64,000 nt of DNA from Podospora bellae-mahoneyi. Taxonomy: Eukaryota; Ascomycota; Sordariomycetes; Sordariales; Podosporaceae. Below are positions 34,432 through 43,802 of the stretch, in pieces; position 1 is the first letter of the stretch, and each line of letters opens with the position of its first letter. The notes beneath the pieces are model-generated. The model ran no database searches. It was not told the DNA's origin and was given only the letters and a program-made list of their open reading frames with translations. The stretch lies in contig NC_085885.1 of the NCBI RefSeq assembly GCF_035222275.1, positions 2,356,001 through 2,420,000 on the forward strand, written 5' to 3'. Position numbers and translations under genes: made by a program.

Positions 34432-35550
34432 TTGAACGCAACAACCCACCTCCGCGGCGGAAGTTCCTGTGCCGCCTGCATCAAGGCCAAGCGCCGATGT
34501 ACACAGGAAAGCCCGGCATGCCAGCGATGTACTCAGAGAAGCTTAGTATGCCAGTACCCTGAAGGCAGAGCCTCCAAGCGACCCTCGCAGCCCAAGACGC
34601 TCACCACCCCCTCCCGCTCATCAACTAGACCGACATCCGCACTGCCGCCTCCCAGATCACTGTGGGATTTGTCTCTCTGGGAACACCCCTCGACCACCCC
34701 CGAGTCACTGGAACTGGTCGACTCGCATTCTGTTGTCTTGGGATGCGGCAGACACATTGGACCTCTTCACGTTTGACAAGTTCACCTTTGACAACCTCGA
34801 TCCCGTCTTTGAAGAGGCCAACATCTTCATAAACGAGCCAACACGAGGCGCTGAAGGTATCCCATCCCAGACTCCGAACTATACAACCAGCACCACCAGG
34901 ATTGCAACGACCTCATCATCCCTGGCCCGCCCGTCTCCCTCCCTCAAACCGCAGCAGTAGCCTGGGCCTTCAAAAACAGACTTAATTTTGCTCTCGAGAG
35001 AATCCGTGACGCCCCCCGTCAAATGGTCTGCGAGAATCAGGCCCCCTTGGTCCCATCCCTGTTTGTACGAACAACACATGCCGCAATCAATGCAAGGTGT
35101 CTTTTCCCCCTCTGTCTCCTTCTCGTCATACTAACCCATCTGCCAGACGCCTACTCCTCCTGCGCCTCCACCTCTCCAAAATCCCTCTCAACACCGACAT
35201 CATCACCCGCAACATCAGGTCCCGCATCACAGCCCTCCTCTCCACCCCCATACCCGTTTCCTCTCCGGTTGACCTCCTCACCCGGGTTCAGTCCTTACTG
35301 CTGTACCAGATCATCCGCGTGCTGGATAACTCTTACACGTCCTTCTCCGCGATCAACGACACCACCGCCGCATTGGAAGAAGCTGCGTTTGCTCTGATGT
35401 CTCACATCACCTTTGAGGAAGGAATGTTTGATCCCCCGCTGATCAGCTGGCAAGATCAAACGAGACACATCATCTCCCACTCCGCCCCCTCTCCACAACC
35501 CGACAGTTCTGGGAAGAATGGGTATTTCAAGAGGTCGGCTAGGAGAACGT
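34432..35550 (+). pseudogene. Broken Zn2Cys6 transcription factor
   Basis: A fungal zinc cluster is seen at 34460-34570 (C-x2-C-x6-C, then C-x2-C-x6-C: CAACIKAKRRC, CQRCTQRSLVC), but with no ATG in frame before it. Further pieces of one regulator follow in changing frames: LSWDAADTLDLFTFDKF, SLPQTAAVAWAFK, RLNFALERIRDAPRQM, a splice-like junction in HMPQSMQ/DAYSSC, and LNTDIITRNIRS with LLLYQIIRVLDN. At least five frame changes are needed, several at C runs. The C-terminal motif (WEEWVFQE, then SARRTL) stops where the short repeat at 35549 begins. Such proteins bind CGG-type promoter sites and often control a neighbouring cluster. Here the gene looks dead. Confidence 0.72.
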
Positions 35551-35582
35551 TAAGGAATAAATATCTTGGCAGTGGGACCTTG
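35549..35582 (+). repeat. Short repeat family, copy B
   Basis: It runs from gttaaggaata to tgggaccttg and shares atcttggcagtgggacct with copy A near 29.6 kb. It begins exactly where the reading of the broken Zn2Cys6 gene ends, so it probably marks an insertion or its scar. Confidence 0.7.
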
Positions 35583-35604
35583 TCTACCTGGCCAATAAGA
35601 GGCG

Positions 35605-35644
35605 CCCACTGTTAAGGAATTAATTTCTTGGCATTGGGACCTTG
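35605..35644 (+). repeat. Short repeat family, copy C
   Basis: It runs from cccactgttaagg to tgggaccttg, with two or three changes against copies A and B, and lies 62 bases after copy B in the same direction. The pol III-like boxes at 35750-35865 lie on the other strand and point towards this copy, so the two may be the ends of one element of about 250 bases. Confidence 0.65.
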
Positions 35645-35749
35645 ATCATCCAGTCGGGCAAACATGTGCCATCTGGGCCCTCTTCCTGATGACAAGCATC
35701 GAATTGGCTCTCGACTCCCTGGGCCCTGAGTTCCAGAAAAAGAACTGGA

Positions 35750-35865
35750 TGGGGGAGTCGAACCCACCACCAAGCGAAGGGTCAGGCCGGTCTACACACA
35801 CAACTCTTGACTGGCCAGGTCGGGTTGCTCGCGGCTCTTTGACCACTGCGCTATACACAAGCTGC
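35750..35865 (-). repeat. tRNA-like A and B boxes, candidate SINE head
   Basis: On the minus strand an A-box match (TAGCGCAGTGG, near 35853) is followed about 90 bases later by a perfect B-box match (GGTTCGACTCC, near 35767). The spacing is too long for a plain tRNA, and the flanks cannot form an acceptor stem, so a working tRNA gene is unlikely. Fungal SINEs are often tRNA-headed and 200-400 bases long, and the conserved short repeat downstream would suit a SINE tail. This is inference from one copy of the boxes. Confidence 0.45.
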
Positions 35866-35938
35866 TGTGTTAGCTACTTTGCTGGTGTGATGAACCAAAA
35901 GGTGGTATATATTTCGCCGTCTTGCCTCTGTTGCTCCC

Positions 35939-36748
35939 CTACCACCACCACCTGCACAAAACCGTCACTGCCACCGCCGCGATGCCCAGCTTGCTCCCTG
36001 CACCCATTACAGGTGATGCTGCAGCTGAAACCTCCTCTCCCCCACCCACCGACTCGATCGCCCTACTCAGCGGCTGAAACCAGCACTCGGCCACCTTCTC
36101 ATTCCCGGCATTGTTAGGATGCACCCCATCGCTGGTCATACTATCCGTGTCGAACCCCGTCCAACAATCCACCACCTCGATCACACTCTCCGTTGTATTC
36201 ATCCCCTTAGCCCACTCTGGAATCGCTTCATTCAACCTGACCACTCTCTCCCCACACTCTTCACAAAACACCGAGTCCAACGGAATGATCTGAGCAACGA
36301 TAATCCTCATGACCTTCTTACTCTCCCTCATCCAATCGACCATCGTCCCAAACGCCTGCAAGATCTCCGCCGTCGGCTTGTTGTTCAACACGTCGTTAGT
36401 TCCCAAGTGCATCATCACCACATCAGGCTTGGAACTCTCCAGCCACGGAACAAGTTTCCCTTCCGAGACGATTCCGGTGGCCTGTATCATAACGTGCCCT
36501 TCGTTTGCCCCGTCATATTCAAAATCGCACTGTTGACCAGACCGGGAGCCGACGAACTTGGTGTTGGTGATGGAGGCTTGCTGGAGGCGGCGCCAGAGGA
36601 GGGCTTGCCAGCAGCTTTCGGGGCCGCCGGTGATGGAGTCGCCTAGGGGTAATATCCTCACTGTCGACTGAGACCATACTGGGAGAATTGAAGCGCTGAG
36701 AATGACGATGAGAGGGTACGAGCTGGTATGTGACGGGGAGAGTCGCAT
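35939..36748 (-). CDS. Secreted SGNH/GDSL esterase, CE3-like
   Basis: This is a single-exon protein of 269 residues. A hydrophobic leader (residues 1-27, ending about PVWSQS) looks like a signal peptide. The SGNH blocks are present: GDSITGG with the nucleophile Ser at 38, a glycine-containing block near HVMIQATG, GTND at 116-119 with the oxyanion Asn, and DGVHPNNAG with catalytic Asp 207 and His 210. This set resembles fungal carbohydrate esterase family 3 enzymes, which remove acetyl groups from xylan. The last 25 or so residues are hydrophobic after a small-residue stretch, which suggests GPI anchoring at the cell surface, though the final RWWW is unusual. It is intact although its neighbours on both sides are decayed. 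Confidence 0.85.
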   Translation of the reverse strand: MRLSPSHTSSYPLIVILSASILPVWSQSTVRILPLGDSITGGPESCWQALLWRRLQQASITNTKFVGSRSGQQCDFEYDGANEGHVMIQATGIVSEGKLVPWLESSKPDVVMMHLGTNDVLNNKPTAEILQAFGTMVDWMRESKKVMRIIVAQIIPLDSVFCEECGERVVRLNEAIPEWAKGMNTTESVIEVVDCWTGFDTDSMTSDGVHPNNAGNEKVAECWFQPLSRAIESVGGGEEVSAAASPVMGAGSKLGIAAVAVTVLCRWWW

Positions 36749-37398
36749 CTTGACAGCTGAGGCGGGAGATAGTCAGGAGGCCCCGAGGACACTGACCATG
36801 TTCTTTCTGATGGGAGAAGACGGCATTTTAAGAGCCCGAGGCTGACGTGGTATGATCCTCCGTATGTGTGATCCTTGGCGGCCCCTTACCCCCTCTTACC
36901 TAATGACCCCAGGGCTTCCAACTGTGGATCGGCAAAAGGGGAAAAAACAAAGCGCTTATTTCCAGCCTGGGTCTAGAACCAGTTGCCAACCCTGGTGCTA
37001 ACCCATGCTCCGCCTCATTCAGGTACCCGTGTGGGATTTTACACAAGGCCCGCACATTTACGACGCCGCAGCGGCCCGCTAGCGACATCGGTAATTCTGG
37101 GAATAACTTCAACAAATCTTTGAATGAAAAAACCATTTTTTTCTTCAACAGAACCTACAACATATCAAGCTTTGGTAGCTTGTCTCGTCACAGGCCGACA
37201 GATGGGTAACTCATTCTACTCCAGTCGACTCCCACGTCCTGGAGGTTCATAGATATAACCGCATTCAATTGGCCACTTGAAGATGAGCAATGGGAATAAC
37301 CTCACGAGTTGGATTTTTTTTTTCACCCAAACAGCCATCTCTACCCCATATGTGTGTGTTCGAATGCTCTTCTGCCGGCGCCAGAAATTCAAAAGCAC
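36749..37398. other. Intergenic, no gene seen
   Basis: Upstream region of the esterase (36750-36850), then about 550 bases without recognisable genes. The 82-codon minus frame at 36900-37148 has no family. Confidence 0.4.
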
Positions 37399-37895
37399 CT
37401 ATGCCATCCCTGATGATGTTACATCAGCCGCCATGTCAAACTTCATCACATGGTAATCCGACTCAACCGCTTTCTCCGTGTCACTGTCCAGACAGCCGTG
37501 CAATATCATGAGTCCCGTCGCATTGGCATTGAACGTAATTCTTAGGAAAAGGTTAGCCCAACTTTTTCTTTCTCCTGCCCACGGCAGCAAAGCCCAAGTG
37601 TACTAGAAAATGCCCACCCTGGAGACCCCGAACACGTCCACGTTTCCCTCAAACTCAAGCTCCTATCATCGAAGTCAAATTGAAACTCAACCCCAGGGTC
37701 GCTGCATTGGGACCACTGCTGTTTTGCTAGGGCCACGTCCTGCGCCAGACACTCCACCGTTCTGTTCGTCGCCGAGGAGTAAGACGTGAACCCAAACGTG
37801 CCCTTCGGACCCCCGTTGTCCCAGTCGTATACATTTAGTACCAGGTCATCTATTTTCCGGTAGGAAGGGTATTGGGAGGTTGCGGTAGAGGTGGA
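37399..37895 (-). pseudogene. 3' part of a secreted AA1-like (Alt a 1-like) gene
   Basis: The minus frame above 37542 reads TSQYPSYRKIDDLVLNVYDW, then GPKGTFGFTSYSSATNRTVE and CSDPGVEFQFDFDDRS. This is the beta-sandwich pattern of fungal secreted proteins of the AA1-like type. A second piece (37575-37399) reads LFLRITFNANATGLMILHGC and ends TSSGMA, plausibly the last exon. The signal peptide and start are missing: upstream of about 37895 the sequence turns into a tyrosinase fragment on the other strand. The gene is thus cut at its 5' end. AA1-like proteins are small secreted proteins of unclear role, some being allergens or effectors. The family assignment is from pattern only. Confidence 0.5.
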
Positions 37896-38500
37896 TGCGT
37901 GACTGAAGGTCCCTTCAAAGAGCTCGTACCTCTTTATACCCGATCACTCAGTACCGAGGTGACTAACTTCCTTCAACAGCTACATGGCCAACATCGGTCC
38001 TGGCGCCCCGGTGATGAGCAACGTCCCCAAGAACCCCCTCCCCAGCGACGGCCGGTACAACCCCCGCTGCATGCGCCGCGACATCAGCGTACACGCCGCC
38101 CTCGGCGCCACCGCGGACCGCTCGTACAATCTCATCATGAAGTCCAAGGACACCAACACCTTCTACAACACCTTTGTTGACGCCACCCCGGAATGCGAGT
38201 GACCCGTACAATTTCGGGATCCATACCGCTGGCCATTACATTTCTGGAGAAAACCCCGGGGGAGATGCGATGGTCTCGCCTAATGATCCGATTTTCTATT
38301 TCCATCATGCGATGCTGGATAGGCTTTGGTGGATCTGACAGAGGCAGGATCCGGATAAGCGGGTCAATGCCCAGGTGATGCTTGGTGGGAGGGATGCGGC
38401 GACGAGGAAGCTTGAATCGAAGTGGCTTATTGCTGATGTTATCCCCGTTCTTGAAGCGCATCATGGGCTTGGGCGTGCGGGAGGGGCGTTTTGTCATGCG
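37896..38500 (+). pseudogene. 3' part of a tyrosinase gene
   Basis: The fragment begins CVTEGPFK, the motif that follows the CuA site in fungal tyrosinases. It continues NPRCMRRDISVHAA, then IHTAGHY and FYFHHAMLDRLWW, the CuB site with its three His ligands. The first part, with CuA and any signal peptide, is absent, and the AA1-like fragment begins there on the other strand. A 54-base stretch with GTACCT, ctaac and CAG looks like an old intron. The frame shifts before DPYNFGIH, and a TGA stands where WWIW is expected. Tyrosinases oxidise phenols to quinones for melanin synthesis. This copy is a truncated, broken relic. Confidence 0.78.
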
Positions 38501-38614
38501 TATGTATAAGTCCTCGAAATAGGTTGTCGCAGTGTGGTCAGCCTTCCTTTGATGAATTCGATGTTTTCATATACCACAGTGAGAGGGATGAATGAGTCTC
38601 GTCTGGTCCAGAGC

Positions 38615-39786
38615 TCACACAATGACGAGGTCCTCTAGTCGTCTCGGTACCGCTGCTTTTGCCTTTATGTCATTGATATGCTCCCTAAAGCCCTCTGACC
38701 CCGTGATCCCACGGAACAAGGAGGCTGTTACAAGCGTCACGACATTCCGCTCCTCGGAAGCCTTCTTTCTGCAAACAAATGGGATATCTAGCTCTTCCAA
38801 CACCCACAGGGTATCACCTATTCTCCGCATTCGCTGGTACGAGTCCGACGAGACCGGTGTCGGTGACAGCAAGTTTTCTGCCGTCACACTTGGAGAAGAT
38901 TATATCGAGCTGTAGATGATCGCGTGATCGAAAAGTGGCCGAGGAAAGTAGGGATTACAAAGGCTCACTTCCATAGCCGTCACATTTGGCCAGCGTTCTG
39001 TACCAGCGTCGAATAAGATCATACCAGTGCTTGACCGGATCGATGCGGTATCCACCTGTCGCTGATGCCGCCTTCGCTATTCATCCGAAGCCAAGGGTTG
39101 ATTTGAGTTGCAAGGAAATCCCTCCAATTATGGAACTTTGAGCATGTATGATATCGGTAGTAGCGCCCAAGACCACAGAGTTTGTCCCATTCAGAGAGTG
39201 GGAAGAAATCATCGGCGATGTCGGTGAAGATCTCGGGGGCTGAGCGAGAATGGTCCACCTTGCTCTCTGGTGACCTGGTCCAAGCCTCTGCTTCTGGATC
39301 ATGCTCGGCATTTACAAGTGAGTGGATGGCGGTCTCACTTCGCGGGTGTTCTCGCAGCTCTCATCAAGATAAACGATGACTCTGGAAGCTGTCTGGTGAA
39401 TACATCTCATGAGACTGACCTGATGATTTTGCTCAGACACAACCGACTGGTTGATACAGGTCGAGTCGACCCACGGAATCCGGTCAGCTTCACGGCTCCG
39501 GAGGCGCTTGAGAGCTGCAAGACAGTTGGCCGTGATGCATATTTCGGTGACTGGTTTGGCGCTTGACTCGTCTTCGTCAGAGAGCACCTCAATCGTAGAG
39601 GTCAATGTTTGATCCCCCCCAGGTGTAGGAGAGCGCTTCGTTGGGAAGGAGGAGTCCGATTCGAGAATTTAACAGGCGTATTCTGACTGGCTCCTCTGGA
39701 TGACCTGGAAGCAGATTCAAGAGGCGAATTGAATCATCAAAATCCAGTGGGAGGCCTAAATAAACCTGATGGGGTGTGTTTTTCAT
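38615..39786 (-). pseudogene. HET-domain (heterokaryon incompatibility) gene, fossil
   Basis: The N-terminal part starting at 39786 shows the HET-domain opening with IRLLNLLPG, EALSYTWGG and, further on, IPWVDSTCINQ, all typical of this family. The C-terminal part (38887-38615) keeps RKKASEERNV and LEDLVIV. HET proteins trigger cell death when unlike mycelia fuse. The copy looks broken, with several breaks and a shortened middle. It is related to the HET copy at 47443-49289, which lies in the opposite direction, so the two are paralogs that both decayed. Confidence 0.75.
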
Positions 39787-40740
39787 TTTATCGTCATGGA
39801 TAAGCTTTTTTCAAGAGCAGTGAATCGGGAAAAGGCGGTCACTCTGGTCCAAAAGGCAGGTTGGGCACCAACAGCCGGGGCAGAGGTGTGAAAAGCCTGG
39901 GTGGAAGTGGGACTGCAGGCACCCAAACAGCCCCGTGGTATGCACTAGAAGGGGGTGTTTGGCCCTGCGCCAACGCAGCGACCTTACCAACCACAATCTA
40001 TCAAGCAGTGCAAACATCGCATGCTCCGTCCTGGCGATCAACCTTATACCCTTGGCAGTGCGGAGCTTGCCCATGTCGTCCTGTCACGATGCTTTCTGAC
40101 AGCACGCAAGAGACAGTTTGGAGCGAACAACAACCTGATGTCGGACCTTTTCCCGGATGATATCCGGATTAGGGTTGCGAGTCAGAAGACTACGCCCCTC
40201 TCTTGGAGGATTGAGAGGCGTGATAGGAATACGGAACTCCGTAAGGTGTGTTGGGACGTTCCACCGATTGTGAAGGATAAAAGAATCTCTAGGCTGCAGA
40301 ATTCATTTCTTATTTCTTCCATTTTTATCTAACAATTCAATTTACTATTCAGGCCTACACCGGTGTCCAGCCGTAGGCCCAGGTCAAGACCCCATAGCCG
40401 TCAAAACAATTTGCTTCACTTGCTCCGCTGAGCGTCGTCACCGCCACGAAGAGCTGGGAGCCACGAAAGCGTCAGACCCATCCTCACAAGTGAATATATC
40501 GGAGCAATGAAGCCGCGACCGCCAGTGAATTGGACGGAGCAACCTGACGGGAAGGGGGGGCATAAAACTTTTGCCTGCGATCTCTGCCATGCACCTTACC
40601 ACTTTTCACCAAACATGCCATCCGCACACTGCCTTTACCATACTTCTCTTGCCAACTTGATCACTTACTTATTCATTCTCCCCTTCGACACAGATCTCCA
40701 CTAGCCTCCCGGCAGAGCCCATTTTATATACACATTTTCT
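39787..40740. other. Intergenic between two broken genes
   Basis: Nothing is supported. The plus frame 39955-40332 has a polar stretch (LMSDLFPDDIRIRV) that looks protein-like but matches no family I know. Any N-terminal part of the F-box-like relic that follows is not recognisable here. Confidence 0.35.
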
Positions 40741-41904
40741 GCAACAGTACCGATCATGGGGTCAGCCGCTTCCTCGATCTGATCAGACAGGAAACGGAGC
40801 AGGGGAACAATGGCAACTTTCCCTACCGCGCCCTGGCTCATGATGTCCGGTTAGCCGTTATCCATTTGCACCTCTTGATGGTTTGCGCGAAAGATGTCGG
40901 CCTGCTAACCGATATTCTCGCCCTTCAGATCCCTCGATGTCTGCGTTCAACACCCCGAGATCGCAAAGGTTGCCTACTGGGAGTTGGACCCGCCAAAGCC
41001 AGTCAGTCTATGCGACAAGATCATTCGGCTCGTCACCGCCCTCCCTCAAGTTCGCAGTCTGAGCTTGGACTTGCGCGATTTGGACAATGCTCAAGCTGGC
41101 CATATGGTCACGCTGCTTCATAAATCCACCCACATCCTTCCCCGTGTTCGACAAGTCAAATTCATCTCGGCTGAGGACGCTTATGGAGTGAGCGACAGCG
41201 CGTTCAACCCGAGCCTTTGTGGGCACCTCACGTCCGCTTTCTGCACCGCGATGGGTACCAAAGCCGACGAGCTTACCTTCATTCGAGGCTCCGATGCTGC
41301 CAACAATCAGGCCTTGCTCGACACGATGACAGCCTTTGCCGACATCCAACCAGGCGGCAGTCCCCGCCGCCAGCTGAGGCGCCTATTGATCGCCGGCTTG
41401 GGGTCCGCAAGCGGTCTCAATATCCTCCCAGCTCGTGAGATTCTGGAGACGGTCGTCGCGCCACACAGCGAGACTATTGAGGCCATCTCCATCGCTGATG
41501 ACGTGGACTCTGCATCTCCCGGTGGCCATCAGGACTTCGATACCAACCAGAAGGCAATTTACCACTTGGTCAACGCCCCTGGCTGGGATGCCTGCCCTTC
41601 GCCGAGTCGCGTTCCCAGTGGTGGGATTTCGTGTTGAGGGTGTTGAGCGCCAGGACGACAAGAATCTCAAGAAGCTGGCTCTGGGTACGGCCATGAGGGC
41701 GATTGCGGGTGGTGTGTGATGGAGCAGCTTCCTCATTTGGAGCACGCGGCCTTCTGGTCTTTGTGGCAGAATTGCGGTGTCCATTCGAGACATATCGATG
41801 GGGACATTTATATCAGATGCTACGGTGTCCCTGACGACTGGGTGTAGCCTCTGCATGGACGGAGGGAGAAGTGGCCCATGGGGCTGTGGGGGTATCGGTG
41901 GTAG
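40741..41904 (+). pseudogene. Broken paralog of the F-box-like gene at 54.8-56.3 kb
   Basis: Pieces matching the intact gene follow in order: SRFLDLIRQETEQGN with AHDVRLAVIHL, an intron-like gap, VRSLSLDLRDLDNAQAGHMV, RVRQVKFISAED, ELTFIRGSDAANNQALLD, PAREILETVVAPHSETIE, RRVAFPVVGFRVEGVE, LPHLEHAAFWSLWQ, and at the end WPMGLWG. They lie in at least three frames (changes near 41580 and 41715, and again before the C-terminus), and the F-box-like N-terminus is missing. An open frame of 217 codons (40984-41637) covers most of the middle. It is a truncated, decayed copy. Confidence 0.72.
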
Positions 41905-42178
41905 ATCCAGGTGTTGCGTTGGGACCAGGTATCACAGGGCTGAGAGAGGAGATGTCTGTGCCATGGGCTGGAGGAAGCACCGATGGCATCGTGAGTCTCG
42001 GAGCCTTAGAGCCTGGAAATACGAAGAAAGTGCTTTTCACTGAGTGGGAGATGCGCGTGGGCCAGTACTCCCGGCTGAAAGGGGACGTCTACATGATGGC
42101 TTGGGGGCATATGATTCTGATTCATGAGGTTGGGCATACCAAAAAGAGCTTTGATTCAGCGGATAGTATGCAAGCGTA
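41905..42178. other. Short spacer, no gene seen
   Basis: Sequence between the F-box-like relic and the A-rich tract. One open frame runs through it without a family. Confidence 0.4.
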
Positions 42179-42291
42179 AAGATAAAAAAAATTTAAAAAG
42201 AAAAAAAATAATAAAAAAGAAAAAAAAAAGGAAAAAAAAAAAGATAAAGTATAAGAGAAAAGAATAAAAAAAAATAAAACAAAGTCAAGGC
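42179..42291 (+). repeat. A-rich low-complexity tract
   Basis: About 110 bases are more than 80% A, broken only by single G and T bases (aaagataaaaaaaa, gaaaaaaaaaagg). It could be a microsatellite or the tail of a retroposed sequence; no element body is recognisable to its left. Confidence 0.75.
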
Positions 42292-42566
42292 TATTTGCAC
42301 ATATTCTTGATCAAGTCATTAGAATGTGGCCGTAGTGAGCGGTTCAAGGTTTGGCTTCTTGAATGCAAAAACTGCGACAAAGGACATGATATTCTTGGAC
42401 TGATGATGCACCAGGGCTGGGGCCGACCACATGAGGAACTGGAATCGACGGGACATCGTTCATATCGACATTGCCAAACCTAAACAAACTCAGATAATGC
42501 CAAAAGAATGTGTGTTGATAACATCCACCAAATCAACCCTCGACCCTTGTACAAATCCCTTGTACT
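42292..42566. other. Downstream region of the mannanase gene
   Basis: Probable 3' untranslated sequence of the minus-strand GH5 gene; no other feature seen. Confidence 0.4.
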
Positions 42567-43802
42567 CTACGCCGGGAGAGCATTGATAGCCCTCACATGG
42601 TCAGTAACCAAGCAAGTAGCCAACGAAGAACCATAATAAATCGTGAACCCATCATTATGTGTCTGCCCAGTACTCAACTGATCGCCCCATTGCCTATTAT
42701 TCATCACAATTAGCACATATATCATCACTTCTCAACCAGGAAAAAAGAAACCACCTACCAAAACAAATCACCACTCATCCCATCCCTGCTCAGTTCCCTC
42801 GACACCTGCTGCCAACCCTTCTGCACATTACACCTATCACTCTCAAACCCATACTCCTCCAACAAACACGGCTTCCCCGCCGCCCTGCAAGCCGCCGCAT
42901 GATCCTTAATCCACTCTGGCCCAAAGCTCGTCGGCACCCCCCAATGACCAGGATACATATGAAATGTCCCAAAGTCCAGATTCTTAATCTGCAGATTCTT
43001 GACGAAGTCGGTCCCCTCCCCATATTGATACGGATACGTCGTCTGCCCCGGCAACCCAAACCCCTCGTCCCCAAGGGTGATCAAATGATCCTTATCCAAG
43101 GTCCGGATATAATCTGAAATCTGCGTCGCCCAGTTGAAAATAACATTCGTGTTGCACCCCTTGCACCTGGGCTCGTTGGCAAGTTCCCAGGCAAAGATTG
43201 CGGGGCTGTTGACATATCGCGAGACGACAGCCTGGATGTAACGCTTGTACTGCTCCTGAGCGCGGGCGTTGGTGTACCAGGATTCTTTTGTGCCTCCAAA
43301 GGCGTTGACGTAGGCTTGCATGCCGCCAAAGTCATCCCAGTAGTTGACCAGCGCGATGATGAGCTTGATGCCGCGGGTTTCGGCTGATCTAACGAGGTAG
43401 TCGAGGCGTTGGAGGCCGTTGGGGCCGGTGTTGATTTGGGAGCCTGAGGAGGCGAGGCGTTGGAACCAGACGGTGTTACCGGATGGTTGGTTGTTCACGT
43501 CGTTGAAGCCCCAGACGCGGAGGATTTTGAGGCCCGAGGAGGCGATGTGGTCCACTGGGGAGTGTTAGTAACGGTAGAGGAGAGGATGGTGGAAGGGACG
43601 AACAGGTTGTGTCGACATCTCTGTTGTTGGTCAGGAAGCCAATCCAGTAGGAGTTTGTTCCTGCAAAGTAGCCAGTTTTGCCGTCGATCACGAAGCGGGT
43701 GCCGCTGACTCTGGCTGAGGCGGCTGCTCCTCCACCTTGTGCTTGGGGGAGGGCGTTGACTAGAGAAAGAAGGCCGAGGCCGAAGGCGAAAAGTCCCTTC
43801 AT
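42567..43802 (-). CDS. Secreted endo-beta-1,4-mannanase, GH5 (subfamily 7-like)
   Basis: The enzyme cuts the mannan backbone in plant cell walls. Exons 43802-43604, 43554-42759 and 42693-42567 give 373 residues; the introns are 49 and 65 bases with GTTCGT and GTAGGT donors. Residues 1-19 form a signal peptide ([17 protein letters not shown]). The GH5 fold is marked by [17 protein letters not shown], the acid/base Glu at about 194 in [14 protein letters not shown], and the nucleophile Glu near 300 in LLEEYGF. The ending [19 protein letters not shown] is typical of fungal secreted mannanases. There is no carbohydrate-binding module. The gene is complete and has the usual length for the family. 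It sits divergent from the cation-channel gene across about 830 bases. Confidence 0.93.

Noticed and set aside
35750-35865. Functional tRNA gene
   Set aside because: The A and B boxes are about 90 bases apart, and the flanks do not pair as an acceptor stem even if an intron is allowed; kept only as a candidate SINE head.
36960-37070. Possible tRNA-like stretch with a B-box-like GGTTCTAGACC on the minus strand
   Set aside because: The only A-box-like sequence is about 12 bases away, far too close, and no cloverleaf can be drawn.
33000-42000. Biosynthetic gene cluster (regulator, NmrA, tyrosinase, esterase)
   Set aside because: No backbone enzyme (polyketide synthase, NRPS or terpene cyclase) is present, and most members are broken fragments of unrelated families.
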